Below, piece after piece: positions 10,728 to 22,474 of a DNA stretch of 64,000 nucleotides. The translations under genes were made by a program, and so were the position numbers. The notes beneath the pieces were generated by a model, which made no database searches, was not told the DNA's origin, and saw nothing but the letters and a program-made list of their open reading frames with translations. The stretch covers positions 1,426,001-1,490,000 of the forward strand of contig JAIQDT010000299.1 of the NCBI GenBank assembly GCA_021521415.1. The letters are read 5' to 3'. Each line of letters opens with the position of its first letter. Positions within the stretch are counted from its first letter, which is position 1. Origin of the DNA: Bidens hawaiensis. Its lineage: Eukaryota > Streptophyta > Magnoliopsida > Asterales > Asteraceae.

Positions 10728-12752
10728 CTATATAAGGACAAGTTTGTTTTAGTTTCTTCCACTAATTTTGAAGTAGGTACATTAATCCACTTGGTTCTTG
10801 ATGAAAATAAGTTTATTAAGATTTCATCACATTATGATGTTTCAATTAACCCATACATGAATTTTATTAACTTACAAACTAAGTGTTCTTTAACCTTCAG
10901 TTTAGAGCTTTCATGTTATTTTATGAACTTGTAAATACGTAAGTTAGTTGTAAGAGAGAGTTGTTTTAGTGTTCATCTAATGTTGCTCTTAACTGTTATA
11001 AGCTACTTTAGTGGTGATGATCCTTAAAGAAATCTTTTATAATATAGGTTAGAAGATTACTGATGATTTATCCCCTCTTGAATATAACCTTTAATAATCA
11101 ATTATGCTTCTTAGTGTCTTAACATTTATTATAGGACTTAATTTAGTTATGAACACCCTTAGGTGTTTCAACAAATCTCAAACGTTATTCTGACTTATCG
11201 AGCTTAGTTTAATTTGCTAATAATAGCTTTACTCTATTCAGAAGATTGATTAATGCTAATGGTTTAATTAGAAGATGTAGGATCAGTAAACTTCCCAATA
11301 TACATTTCAACTTTATAGAGGGGGTTACACAATCATCAAAGTTAGTAGGTTTTAAAACCTAGATGACCTCTTGAGTTGATTATTGGGTTAATTAGAAGTT
11401 TTAGTTTTATGGATTAGCTTTCGGTTAGGTTGCTATCATTTTCATGATTCTAAGTGTGTAAGAGTTGGTGTGGTATGGTGTACAAGATGTGTAATCGGAG
11501 TAATATTTAATGACTCTCTACACCCCCCTCCTGCCTCTTGTACTTCTACAAGTCATTATAAGGGCTTTTATTACTCCCATTGAGCTTAAAAACATTTAGA
11601 AAAATTGCATGTTTTGGGTCAATTTTAAACACCAATAGATTCTAATAGAGAAACAACTTAATCATGTAAGTCGTTGTAGTTTATCTTGGTGAGGATTATT
11701 TTAGTAAGAAATCTGAATAGTATTAAATTCTAAGGAGTTAAGTTTTGATGAACTGTGTTGTGATGGAGCAGTGTCATGTACAAGAGGTGTAATTGAGTTA
11801 ATATCAAGTTTTCACTCCACACCTCTTGCAAATATTTCAAAGTATGTTAAGACACTTAAGTCTCCCACGAATCTTCGATATCTCTAGGAAACTACATGAG
11901 AAGTTCAATGATGTACGTGGCGAGGGAATATTTCATACATACGTTAGACTTGATTTATTTCCTTAACGTCTATATGTCATAAGAAACTTAGGGACGTATT
12001 TAGAAGAAATCGTATTTATGTATATGTGAAGGGATCTTTTTTTAAGACTGTAGACCATAGAAGATAGATTAGATATAACTAGATAGTCTATTAATGATAA
12101 ATGAATTATGTCTAAATATTTCTGGTGGACCCTTACTTATTCCTCAAGCTAAGTAATGTTTAGGGCATTTAACACATGATTTAAATCACTGAGAATGAGA
12201 CTAGATGAAAAACCATACTCATCAATCATGTCATGATTTCTCATGAAATTTGGATTCAATGGATAAATTGTTTTAGGCCTCCTTTGTCTTTTGTTAAATA
12301 TCATTTGCATGATAACAAAATGTGTGAAAATGTATAGTATTATCTAGTTCTATCTTATAAATGTTTCTATTCAGATATTTGATAGAAATAATATGAGAGT
12401 TTAATGTAAGAGTAACTTTATGTTGGCTATGCAAACCTCAGAACTGCCATAATGTAACTTACGTTTTAATACTAAATTCTGATTAGGTATCATAAAGCAA
12501 AACAAGAAGACATTTTATTATGGTGATAATAGCTTTAACATTTATTTTTTTCACTAATCCACATGTTAGTTATTTGTTGATTTCCGTTAAGAAAACATAT
12601 AGAAATAGACTCAACCTATCATGTGTTAATTGAAATATTAATATTAGTAGACTTAAATATCATTAATACAAGACTACCTATTTTAGCCAACTATTCATTT
12701 GAATTGTGTATAGGGGTGTTGCTTATGCTTAGTCTGATAGCATATTTTTGTA
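10728..12752. other. AT-rich stretch without a recognised gene
   Basis: Frames are short and have no recognisable domains. Two related blocks near 11470-11550 and 11765-11830 share the pattern GTGTACAAGA(T/G)GTGTAAT followed about 50-60 bp later by ACACC...CCTCTTG, which forms small inverted repeats, perhaps remnants of a short element. Confidence 0.4.
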
Positions 12753-13357
12753 GGGCAAAGTTAAAATACAAAGAGAGACAAAAAAGAGAAGTTTGAGAAG
12801 GATTTGTGACCACACAAAAAAGCCCATAAAAATAAATAAAAAAAATAATTAAAAAATTATAACTCAAAATATAAATAAAAATGAAAAAATTTAGAAAACT
12901 AAATATTTCCCCCATCATTCCTGTTAAACAAAGAGAAAGACCGACGAACAATGACAAAAATGAATAAAAGACACAATTATAACTAAAAAAAACACAATAA
13001 ATCGCAAAATATAATACAATACCAAACCAAATATAACACAATGTTGAGTAATATAACACAATATCAAGAAAAAAAGATACAATATCAAGGAAAAAAAACA
13101 CAATCAATGACGAAAATAAACACAAAACACAACGATAAACAAAAAGATACAATCAATGAACATTTGGTTGTTTTTTATTTTTTATATTTTTTTTTGAGAA
13201 CGATAAAGACGGTGGAAACATTTTTGTGTTTTTTTACTTTTTTTGTTTTTTTATTAATTTTGAGTTATGGTTCTTTTTATTAATTTTTTTAGGGTTTTTT
13301 TTATGTGTCTACAAATCCTTCTCATTTTTGCCCCCCCCTTTGTAGAATAACTTGACC
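12753..13357. mobile_element. Long-inverted-repeat MITE (possibly Mutator-like)
   Basis: The left end GGGCAAAGTTAAAATACAAAG and the right end (read on the minus strand) GGTCAAGTTATTCTACAAAG match, and the inverted similarity continues inward through GAGAAGGATTTGT, a block of A/T homopolymers and TAACTCAAAAT. The arms total about 150 bp each. The middle is poly-A/poly-T rich, giving spurious frames on both strands. Nine-base flanks (ATATTTTTG and TTCTTTTTG) match at seven positions, so the TSD and hence the superfamily are only suggestive. Confidence 0.6.
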
Positions 13358-14697
13358 TTCTTTTTGCAATGAGACTTTTCTTTAGAGAACTTAAAGTTGT
13401 AACTAATACTTGTATTTTGTCTATGAATTTTAGAATTATCACCTTTTAGATTTTTGTGGTAATGAGATGAATAACATCTTATTTTCCACCACCAGACATT
13501 TCTTTTCTTTTACATATGCTGCTGATCAATACACTCATTTTCCTTTGGTACTTTTAAGTGTTGTAGTTGATTCTTAAGGTATCAAATTATACAATTGATA
13601 AATTTAGTACATAATTTACTGAAAAATTGTACTTATTTTCATGTGTGAACCCTTAATTTTATGGGTCATAATACCGTACATTATGATGTATTCATGGATA
13701 TCATTTAACCTTATAGTTAGAATTTAGAAGGAATGCATGCATCTTAGGAGTTATTTTGTTAGTCTTAGGAAAAACTGAATCTAGAATAACTTTAATGATA
13801 GCATTTATTTAAATAAGTTCTTGATTATTAAAAAAGACATTATGTTTGACTAGTCCAACTTGGCATGCTCTAGTTTTTTTTTTGTAGTACTATTATTAGA
13901 ATGAGCGGTAGGATTGTCATATCATGTCTTCAGGGAAAATCGTAAGCCAATAAGAGTAAAATTAATGGAAACTCTTTAGCAAAACATCTTAGGTTTTGTA
14001 GATTAGAGTAGAAGATTTAGATGAATACTAATTTATAGAAGAAAGTTATAGTGATCAATGTTACGGGGTATTAAAATAATATAGTTAAAAATTTATGATC
14101 ATTAGATTAACGAAGGATCATTAATTTGATGGTCATCATATTTTATTGTAGATTTGATATATCTATTATTAACATCAAATTAATAGACAATAATTAAAAT
14201 TTGTGGGGTTACCCGCGCTTCGCTGCGCGGCAAGAAACCAATAGTTGCTAGTACATGTTATTGGCTCATTATGTTACATCTGTAACTATAACTAAATTTC
14301 GTAAATCCATATTCCATAATGTATTTTTCAATTATAGCATCATTTGTAACACCATTATTACAATAATTACTAACACCATGATCTCCTTATATCACTATAT
14401 TAACCATATTAAGAGTAAATCAACCTGTATGGAAAAAATCAATTAAACAAATCATGACAAACCAAATGACATTGAAACTAAAAAAATTTGCAATAAAAAT
14501 TACGAGGCACAAAATGAAAAAAATTCAAATAAATAAAAATTACAAATGACAATTTTACAACCACCACACAATCGCAGTAGAACACAGTCGGCAAAGAAAA
14601 CATGCTCAAAACACTTGCACCTCATGCTTCAAAATGGCTAGCACTAGAACAATACCGGTTTGAGTCTTAACTGTCACTTTCAAATTAATATACATAT
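13358..14697. other. AT-rich stretch without a recognised gene; possible Helitron 3' end inside
   Basis: No coding frame with domains. The only structured feature is the GC-rich hairpin at 14213-14230, listed separately. Confidence 0.4.
14213..14251 (+). other. Hairpin plus CTAG, candidate Helitron 3' terminus
   Basis: CCGCGC at 14213-14218 pairs with GCGCGG at 14225-14230 around the loop TTCGCT, in otherwise AT-rich DNA. CTAG follows at 14248-14251 and the next base is T. Plant Helitrons are known to end with a short GC hairpin and CTRR before T. The gap of 17 bases is longer than the usual 10-12, and I could not find a matching 5' end, so this is tentative. Confidence 0.35.
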
Positions 14698-15718
14698 TGT
14701 CACAGCCCCCGACTCCGATACCCCGGGAGGGGAGTCGTGAAAGTTGAGTGGCGGTATCGGTGTTTATTAAAATAATTTACAGCGGAATATTTTATCAGAA
14801 CCGTAGTTAGGAAAAATGATCAGAGTTATAAAAGCACCATAATTCTTATTTCATAAACTGGGATTAAACCCACTTTTATACAAACATAGGTTTTATAGGG
14901 ATAAACCCTTATTTACAAAACACGTTTCTTAATTCTGGTGACAAGCCATTTATTTAAGCTGGAAGCCCGCAGACATTATTCCTTTGTCTCTAACAAGTCA
15001 CCTGAAGCATGCTTAAAAATATTTGATCAGCAGGAAATACTGGTGAATACATTAATTTATAAATGACACCTTTTACAGTTACAACATTAAGATGTTTTTA
15101 CATCTACCTGCTTACAAATTACCGAAAGGTACTTGTCACTCGATCGTATCCGTGACTATAGTCATATTACTTATTGGCTAACACTTGTTCAATAAGTAAT
15201 GTGTAATAGTCCAGTAGGCAAGCCTTGTATACAAAACCCTACAATACCAGTAGTAACTATTCCGTAAGTCTACAGAGACTTAATCACTGTAATGTAGTTT
15301 AAATCCTTTGAAAATATTTGGACTATCTGTCATGAGTTTAGTGGGTTTAGAAAAGCATCATGACATTATTGAAAATCAATTGTCTCACGGAAATGTGAGT
15401 TGTGCAAAACCTCGAATGTCTCACCTTACATGTTTATATTTAACAAGCCTTCTGATGTTAAGCACCTAGATTAGGCACAATGTAGTATATCTATATTAGT
15501 ATAAACCCACAATCATAGCGATAATCACGAGACATGAAACTTTACACGATGGCACAATATGTTACCTTGTTAGGTAGTACTTTTGGATTTGTGTACAAGT
15601 TCCTTTCGATCGGAGAGGTACCGTTACAACTACTCGGGTATAATATCAACCTTATATATAAGAAAACAAGAGAGAATTTATGACTTGAGACGAGTTTGTG
15701 AAGTCTAGAATCCATCCC

Positions 15719-15728
15719 TATTTATACT
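15719..15728 (-). promoter_or_regulatory. TATA box of the outer minus-strand LTR
   Basis: GTATAAATAG on the minus strand, followed downstream (lower coordinates) by a pyrimidine-rich stretch typical of a transcript start. It marks the strand of this LTR. Confidence 0.55.
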
Positions 15729-18700
15729 TGAAATTGGGCATCTTCGTGTTGTGCGAAGAAACCTTCGCGTCGCGCGAAGTAGATGTTGGGTTGCCGAGTC
15801 AGCCCTAACTATGCCACGTGGCACAACACGTGTCAGGCAATGTGTCACCGTTGCGTGACTTCCACGTTGCGTCGCGCGAAGAACATCTTCACGTCGCGCG
15901 AAGGACAAAAGACTTTTTGGATAACTGTTACAACTTAGTGTAGCGCAAAGAAACTTAAGCTTACTCCTTCGCATCATGCGAAGGAACAAAAATACTAAGG
16001 CGGCCATTAAGCGGCAATGCGAAGTGCAAAGTGCACCATCAAAACGCAACATTGTGTCCATCGCACTTCGCCCGTAGAAGCCTTCCATTTTCTTTCCTCC
16101 ACCAATGTGAGATGGGATTTTTCTTTTTTTACATTTTCCATTATTCCTTTGTTTTATTTCTTCTCTTTTTCTTCTAATTTCTTCACCTCTTCTTTTAATT
16201 ATTTTATTTCTTTTTGGATTGTTTTATGGTTTGTTATTGTCACACCCCGACTAGCACAATGCGGAAGTGTAAAACGGGAATGTAACAGACACCTCTGGTA
16301 TCAACACATTGTTTATAAAGAAACATTACAAACTAATTTACAATATATTACATTTATTTGTTCTATCATTATTTTACAGTCTAGGTGATACAAACAAAAC
16401 TAGTTCGTTAACTATACGTTCTTACTACTAACACCCTTGCCTCTATTCACATAACATCAACCACACACCTTGGGCAAGTAACAGATCACCAAATCATTCC
16501 GATTTAGGTACACCTGAAAAGCACGTTTAAAACGGGTCAACTACTAGAGTTGGTGAGTTTCACGAGTTTCAAGAAAACAGTAATGAGTATTCACAAGTTA
16601 ACACTTGTAATTATGAAATAAGTATGTATGTATGTAAATGATGTAATTATGCTAAGCTACAGTGAAGGCTTAACTGTATGTGCTGCGTGCATCCATTTCC
16701 CACGCTCAATCAACCACTGTGGCTCCCCTTCCGCCAACAACATGCCCCGGTAGCTATGTCTAACACTACATAGCCTGTATATATAAATATGGTCATGTGC
16801 AAACGGCGCTACGTGACACGACAACCAGGCCGATTCCGTTTGGGTTTGTCAAACCAATAGTACTATTCACAAGCCACCGGCTCGAAGTTAATCACTGTTA
16901 TCGTGGGGACTTTCGTGTGTTAGCACTTAGATAATTCACATCAATACATGTTTCAGGTATGTATATGTAATCAAACATGCTTTTCACCCCAAAAGTTCAT
17001 AAAACTGTTTAAAGAGTGGGGTCATGAAACTCACGGTTTAGTAGATAATCAGTACTGTATCAGCTCGTGGTTTGTTCAGTCCGCTATCGGTAGTTCCTAT
17101 AATCAATATTATAATAATATTAATATATTAATATTATTATAATCTCAATACTAAACTGGGCTGTATAACTAATCTGGGTATAGCTGGAACGCCCAGAAAG
17201 TGGCAATAGGCTTAGGTTGTGATGTTGTTCAATGTTTAATACTTAAAACCGAATTTGGCTCAGATTCCCGTTTTCCCAGCTGGGCCAAGTTGTTCGTTTA
17301 CGCGTTCCGCAAACAGTTATGGGGAAATAAGCTTGGGTAAATGTATTGGTTAATAAAATGATTAAGTTATAAAGAATGATCACATACTGGGGTCCCGAAT
17401 TAGCCACGGGGCCCGTTTCCGTTTATTCAGTTTGATTTAAGAAGAAACGCGCACAATCCATCCGGATTGTCCAGGTTTCTCAAAGAAAAGTTCGTTTTCA
17501 CTTAATTAGTCCAAAAATATGAATTTTGATCACTCTTGGTGTTTTGATATTCCCGCAGGTTCGTTAGTCGCGAACTTGCCGGTTTTTATGAAAATTGAAT
17601 TTGTTTAATCTTCAAATTAGCATAATTAATTAAATAAATGTTAATCATTAAATTATAAAAATTTAGCCACTTATCATTAAAATATGTAGATTTTTATAAA
17701 AATATTTGTGGAATTATTTACTAATTTATTAATTTATAAAAATTCATTTTATCAACTATATTTCGCCTGAAAATCATCCGTTTATCCCAAAAAAATTTCA
17801 AAAATTCCACAAAAATTCCTGAATACTCAAATCATGTCCCAAAACAACCTGTATCAATTCCAGAATGTAAAAAGCTTGTGCGATATTCTTTTCGGCCCAA
17901 ATTCGGCTATAAAAATTCACACGAACGCATATACACAAAACACCTTTAGACTTCTCCAAACGATTCCAAAATTCTTATGTGATCAAAATACATAAAATAT
18001 GAGTTCCCAGAAAAAGTTCATAATTTTTGAAGTATTTTAGCTATTTTTCCCAAATAAACGTCCCAATTCGGTAATAAATTCGCCAAATATTCTCGGATGG
18101 TCTAAAAATTACCAAATTTGAACAGGGACTCAATGACATGGTCCCTGATGTTCCTGAAAAACATCAAGGCCTAATAATTGGCACATCACAACTTTAACCT
18201 AAACAGCCCGTAAGCGAGTGTTTCAGCATTACCTTAGCGGTTTTGGTTCGTTTCCGTCTTTCTAATCAACTTTTCAAGCTCTTGTGCTCCTATGTAGGCT
18301 AGATAAAAGTCCTATGTCACAAACCAAGCAGGTTTCATAAATAGAACAACCCTTTAACTTAGGGTTTCGGCTAGTGCACAAAAACGAACTTTTGAATCGT
18401 AAAAACGCCGTTTCAACCATTTAATCCGTGTTTATGGCCAAAAAAGATCATGATTCTGATTTGAAACTAGGTTTAACATGAAATTATGTTTTTGAATGAT
18501 TTTTGAGAGTTTTACATGATTAACTATGATTTTTAACAATCAAGACATGTTTATATGTTGTTAAACGAGTTTAAATGAATCAAAAATCGATTAATCATAA
18601 GGTTTTTACCTAGTTTTCTTGCTGGTTTTGGCTGGAGAAGAAGAATTCCAGAAGTTTGTATGTGAAAATATGTGTAAAGATATCTAAAAACTAGTTTATA

Positions 18701-18764
18701 TGTGAAAGAAAAAAAACGGGGGGTTGGGTGCTGGCCGATCGGAACTTCATGGTAGAGATGGTCA

Positions 18765-19062
18765 AAAAAACCGGTCCGGGAACCGGTTTGCCGGTTTAAA
18801 CCGGAAACCGGTTTTTACGAAAACCGGTTTTTTAAAAACCGGTTTGACCGGTTTACAAAACGCCGGTTCGTATTTCGGTTACACGTTTTAGAGCCAAAAC
18901 CGGTTAACGAACCGGTTATTAAAAAAACCGGTTTTTTTTAATAACCGGTTATGGAAAAACCGGTTAACCGGTTTTTTTATAAACCGGTTTTTGACCGTTG
19001 TGGAAAAACCGGTTAACCGGTTTCTCCATAACCGGTTAACCGGTTAAAAACCGGTTTTTGAA
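18765..19062. repeat. 5' subterminal AACCGGTT cluster of the hAT element
   Basis: Many copies of ACCGGTT/AACCGGT in both orientations, with the self-complementary word AACCGGTT repeated. In Ac and relatives such subterminal repeats bind the transposase; here that is inference from position. Confidence 0.85.
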
Positions 19063-19130
19063 CGTTGTAACGGCTATATGGCCGTTTTTTTTTTGACCGT
19101 TTTTTTTTTACCATTTTACCCCCACAAACA

Positions 19131-19141
19131 TCTATATATAG
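19131..19141 (+). promoter_or_regulatory. TATA box of the hAT transposase gene
   Basis: TCTATATATAG lies about 150 bp before the transposase ATG, in the right orientation and after the subterminal repeats. Confidence 0.5.
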
Positions 19142-19286
19142 TTTAGGTTGGGTATTGGTTAGATCACACTCGATTATACAACTCCAAACGCTCTAAACGT
19201 TTATTTCATACGCGATTATTTTGTTATCTCACGCTCAATTATACCACATTACCTCTCCATACGCTCTTATTTCGTAGTCGATTATC

Positions 19287-21386
19287 ATGGCCTCCCAAAG
19301 TGCTGCTTCATCCGTCAACATGGGTGCCTCGAACACGGGAGAAACGGTCGTTCGGGTCATCCCCACGAAACGAAACCAAGATGTTTGGCAACATTTCGAC
19401 CTATGCGAAATGTTTAACGGTAGCCAAAAAGCTCGATGCAAACATTGTTTGAAGTTTTATGGCAAAGATGCAAACTCCACTTTAAAAGCGCATGTACAAA
19501 GGCCCTTTTGCAAGGCCTTGAAGGACGAATCGGGAAGTAGTTCGCAGCCGGAGATGACGAATCAAGGAACGGTGTTTACGTACGACCTTGAAGCGGTACG
19601 TCAAAAGTTTTCAAACTTTGTGATTCAACAAACACTTCCTTTCAACCACTTCGACAACCCTCAATTCACGGAGATGATGCAAAAGTATGTTCAACCACGC
19701 TATCAACACGTAAGTCGTTCGACCCTTAGAAGAGATTGTCTTAAAGCATGGAAAAACGCTAAATCCGAACTAATTTCATACTTTTCAAACTTACAAACTG
19801 GTGTAAACTTAACAACGGATGTGTGGTCGGTACCTAATGGTTCGCCCGACTCATACATTTGTGTGACGGCTCATTGGGTTGACCCCGAGTCGTGGCAAAT
19901 GATGAAACGAACCGTTGCGTTTCAATTGTTTGATTACCCGCACACGGGTAGAAATATTTTTAAACTCTTGGATAAAGTCATTCGACAATACAAGATTGAA
20001 CATAAAATCTTTTCAATTTCGTTTGATAACGCGTCCAACAATACGGCCGCGGTTGGCCATTTAAAATTAAAGTATAAACCTATTTGTGATGGAGCGTTTT
20101 TTCATAGCCGATGCATTGCACATATTATCAACTTGGCCGTGCAAGATGGGTTAAACGTGATCGAAACGCAAAGAAACAATTTTAAAAGAATGTTACGAGA
20201 TGTTTTTAGCAACAATAAAACATTTTAAAGATACAAAAAATTTTGTGTAGAAGCTAATTGTCAATGGTTGGGGCCAAATTGGGATTGTCCAACAAGATGG
20301 AACTCGACTTGTGATATGTTTGAGAAAGCCATCCAACAAAAAGAATAATTAATTGCGTTTCATCAAATTTTGTCAAGTAGGGGTAAAAGTGCACCGTACG
20401 ATCCTAGAAACTGGTTATTGACTGAGATCGTTACGGAGGTCCTTCAAATTTTTAAATCTTGCACAACTAGTTTATCCGGAGTTTACTATCCAACAAGCCC
20501 CATTGCTTTACCAAAAATTGCTGTCATGTGCACAAAGTTGAGTGAACTTCATTGTAGGGGTGCACCTTATTTTGATATGGGTGTAAAAATGAAAGAAAAA
20601 TTTAGAAAATATTTTCAAGAACTACCCGCTGTTTTGACATGTGCTGCTGCGTTTAACCCTTGCATCAATGTTGGTGGTGTTGAAGCTTTAATAGAAAAAA
20701 TTTGTGATGAGCTAGAGTTAAACGACGATCAAAACCCCTATTATAGCCAAACTTTAAAGAATGCTTTCAACACCACCTTGTCAAACATGTATGATGTTTA
20801 CCTTACAAAATACGGGTCGTCTTCCCAAATTCATGACTCGTTAAGAGCTGTTGCCCAATCCCAATCCCAAACCGACCTTGAAATGGGGATGTACTACATG
20901 ATTTGGGAAGACGCCGGTAAACGTCAAAAGGTAAACACCCCAAGCAGTGAACTTGGAAGGTATGGTGGTACCAACTTTGTGAAACACATGTCTCCGGATG
21001 AATTTAGAAGTCTTGATTTGCTGGCTTGGTGGAGAGGTAAGGAGGATGAGTTTCCGATTCTCGCCGCCATGGCCAAAGATTTACTAACGGTCCAAGCTTC
21101 CACGGTAGCTTCGGAGTCTGCTTTTTCTGTTTCTGGCAGGGTTATATCGATTAGGAGGACTCGACTCACTCCACCAGCTATAGAGATGTCGATTTGCTAC
21201 AAGGATTACTTGGACTCTTTAGATAGGGCACAACATCAACGCTCACTCGAGGGGGAAATGGAGTATGAGGCGGGCTTGTATGAAGACGAGGTCAATCAAG
21301 GACACACTCAACCAATGACCGATGAAGAAGCCGCGTACGACGATTACCTAAGGAATAGCTCGGGATCGGGTAGCGAAGAAAATTAG
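19287..21386 (+). pseudogene. hAT transposase with two in-frame stops
   Basis: One frame spans 19287-21386 (about 699 codons), interrupted only by TAA at 20226-20228 and TAA at 20346-20348, with no frameshift. Residues 33-75 form a BED zinc finger (C51, C54, H69, C75) for DNA binding. The DDE residues expected for hAT are all present: D178 in TTDVW, D247 in FDNASNN, and E610 in STVASESAFS. C276 and H279 (RCIAHIINL) belong to the conserved insertion-domain motif. The hAT dimerisation region spans roughly residues 580-640. The start at 19287 was chosen as the first ATG after the TATA box; a second ATG follows at 19320. If the two stops are genuine, the element needs transposase from elsewhere to move; alternatively an intron could remove one or both stops, but I saw no convincing splice pair. 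Confidence 0.93.
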
Positions 21387-21679
21387 TTAAAGAAACAGCA
21401 AACATGGAGGCAAATAATGAGTAAGAAACAGCAAGTTGTTCATGTAATCGTGTCTAAGCATTCTTTAATGTTTGTATTTTTGAGTTACGAATATGCGATA
21501 ACGATTTAATGTTTGTATTTTTAATGTAAAAACTATAAATGAAAGTTATGTGTTTTTAATCTTCAAAGCAAAGAACCCTAACAACGAAAGCAAAGAATGG
21601 CTTCGGTCAGTCCGTTTTGCCTTGTAGTTACCGGTTTGTTTATACTGTGAAAAAATAATGGTTATTTAAAAAAAAAAAA

Positions 21680-21906
21680 AAAACCGGTTAACCTAAAAAC
21701 CGATTATTAAAAAACCGGTTAATAAAAAAACCGGTTTATTAACCGGTTCTAACCGGTTTCTAAACCGGTCCTAACCGGTTAGACCGGTTAGGGTGTTGAC
21801 ATACAAAAACCGGTTATTAACCGGTCCGGTTATTAACCGAACCGGTTTTTTTCCGGGCCAAAAAAAACCGGTCCGGTTAATAACCGAACCGGTTTTTTTA
21901 AAAAAA
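21680..21906. repeat. 3' subterminal AACCGGTT cluster of the hAT element
   Basis: A second dense array of AACCGGTT words just inside the right terminal repeat, mirroring the left array. Confidence 0.85.
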
Positions 21907-22474
21907 CCGATTTGTGCACCTCTACTTCATGGGCCCATTCTGGCCCAAGTTTCTGATTTTTCATGCCCAAATACGAGAAGCCCAGTCCAATTTAGTTCGG
22001 GTTCAGTTTTTGGCGCGAAAAACTTATCGGGTGCGTTAAACAGCGCGAAAACGAGTGTTTTTCGGCTAGTTTTGTGTAAAATTATAAAAACATACTATAT
22101 TTTTGTAAAAATCAAAAATATTTTCACGGATCGCTTAAAACATTTCAAATAAGTGTTTGGTAAGTATTTTTCGGCTTAACGGATGATACAATGCTTGGTT
22201 TGTAACTATCTTTCGCATTTAAATCTATAGCGGTTAGTTAAACGAGCATGTTTTCGTTTAACTTGTTTGCTATCAAAATAAGGCCATATTTCTAATACTT
22301 TAGCTTATATTAAACGTATATCACTTATAGATGCCCCCCAGGATTTCTGGGTCATAACCCGACCCGTTCGGTTAATCGTTCGTTTGTTACGCAAAAGGCG
22401 TTTATTTGCTTAATCGGTAAATACGTACTGAGGTGTACCTTGTTTTGGCCCAAATGTCACAGTTATACATATAT

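Larger units (their letters stand above)
18753..21924 (+). mobile_element. hAT DNA transposon, nearly complete (3172 bp)
   Basis: Eight-base TSDs CTTCATGG lie at 18745-18752 and 21925-21932. The ends are short inverted repeats, TAGAGATGGTCAAA against TAGAGGTGCACAAA. Both subterminal regions are packed with AACCGGTT words. A single transposase frame lies between them. All this is the known anatomy of hAT (Ac-like) elements. It interrupts the solo Gypsy LTR, so it is the youngest layer of this nest. Confidence 0.95.
16238..22461 (-). mobile_element. Solo Gypsy LTR (same family as 2946-5996), inverted, with perfect TSD
   Basis: It starts TGTCACACCCCGACTAG and ends CCAAATGTCACA, the reverse complement of the LTR at 2946-5996, and related sequence can be followed along its length (for example 16540-17160 against 5090-5720). 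GTTAT flanks it at 16233-16237 and 22462-22466. Removing the hAT element and one TSD copy leaves about 3044 bp, close to the 3051 bp of the other copy. With one LTR, a TSD and no internal region, this is a solo LTR left by unequal recombination between two LTRs. Confidence 0.92.
14698..22469 (-). mobile_element. Outer minus-strand LTR (about 1.54 kb) split by a nested solo LTR
   Basis: On the plus strand it starts TGTCACAGCCCCCGACTCC at 14698, the inverted end of an LTR, runs to 16237, and after the inner insertion resumes for three bases (ACA) to 22469. The flanks CATAT (14693-14697) and TATAT (22470-22474) match at four of five positions; the longer word TACATAT also occurs on both sides, so the boundary could shift by a few bases. 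A minus-strand TATA box lies at 15719-15728, correctly placed for an LTR on this strand. Its U3 has repeated CTTCGCGTCGCGCGAAG-like palindromes at 15740-15990. Confidence 0.6.

Noticed and set aside
10671..10934. 87-codon frame crossing 10727
   Set aside because: It runs across the LTR terminus and has no recognisable domain.
12691..13283. Phe/Tyr/Ile-rich frame and its Lys/Asn-rich complement
   Set aside because: They come from poly-A/poly-T arms of an inverted-repeat MITE.
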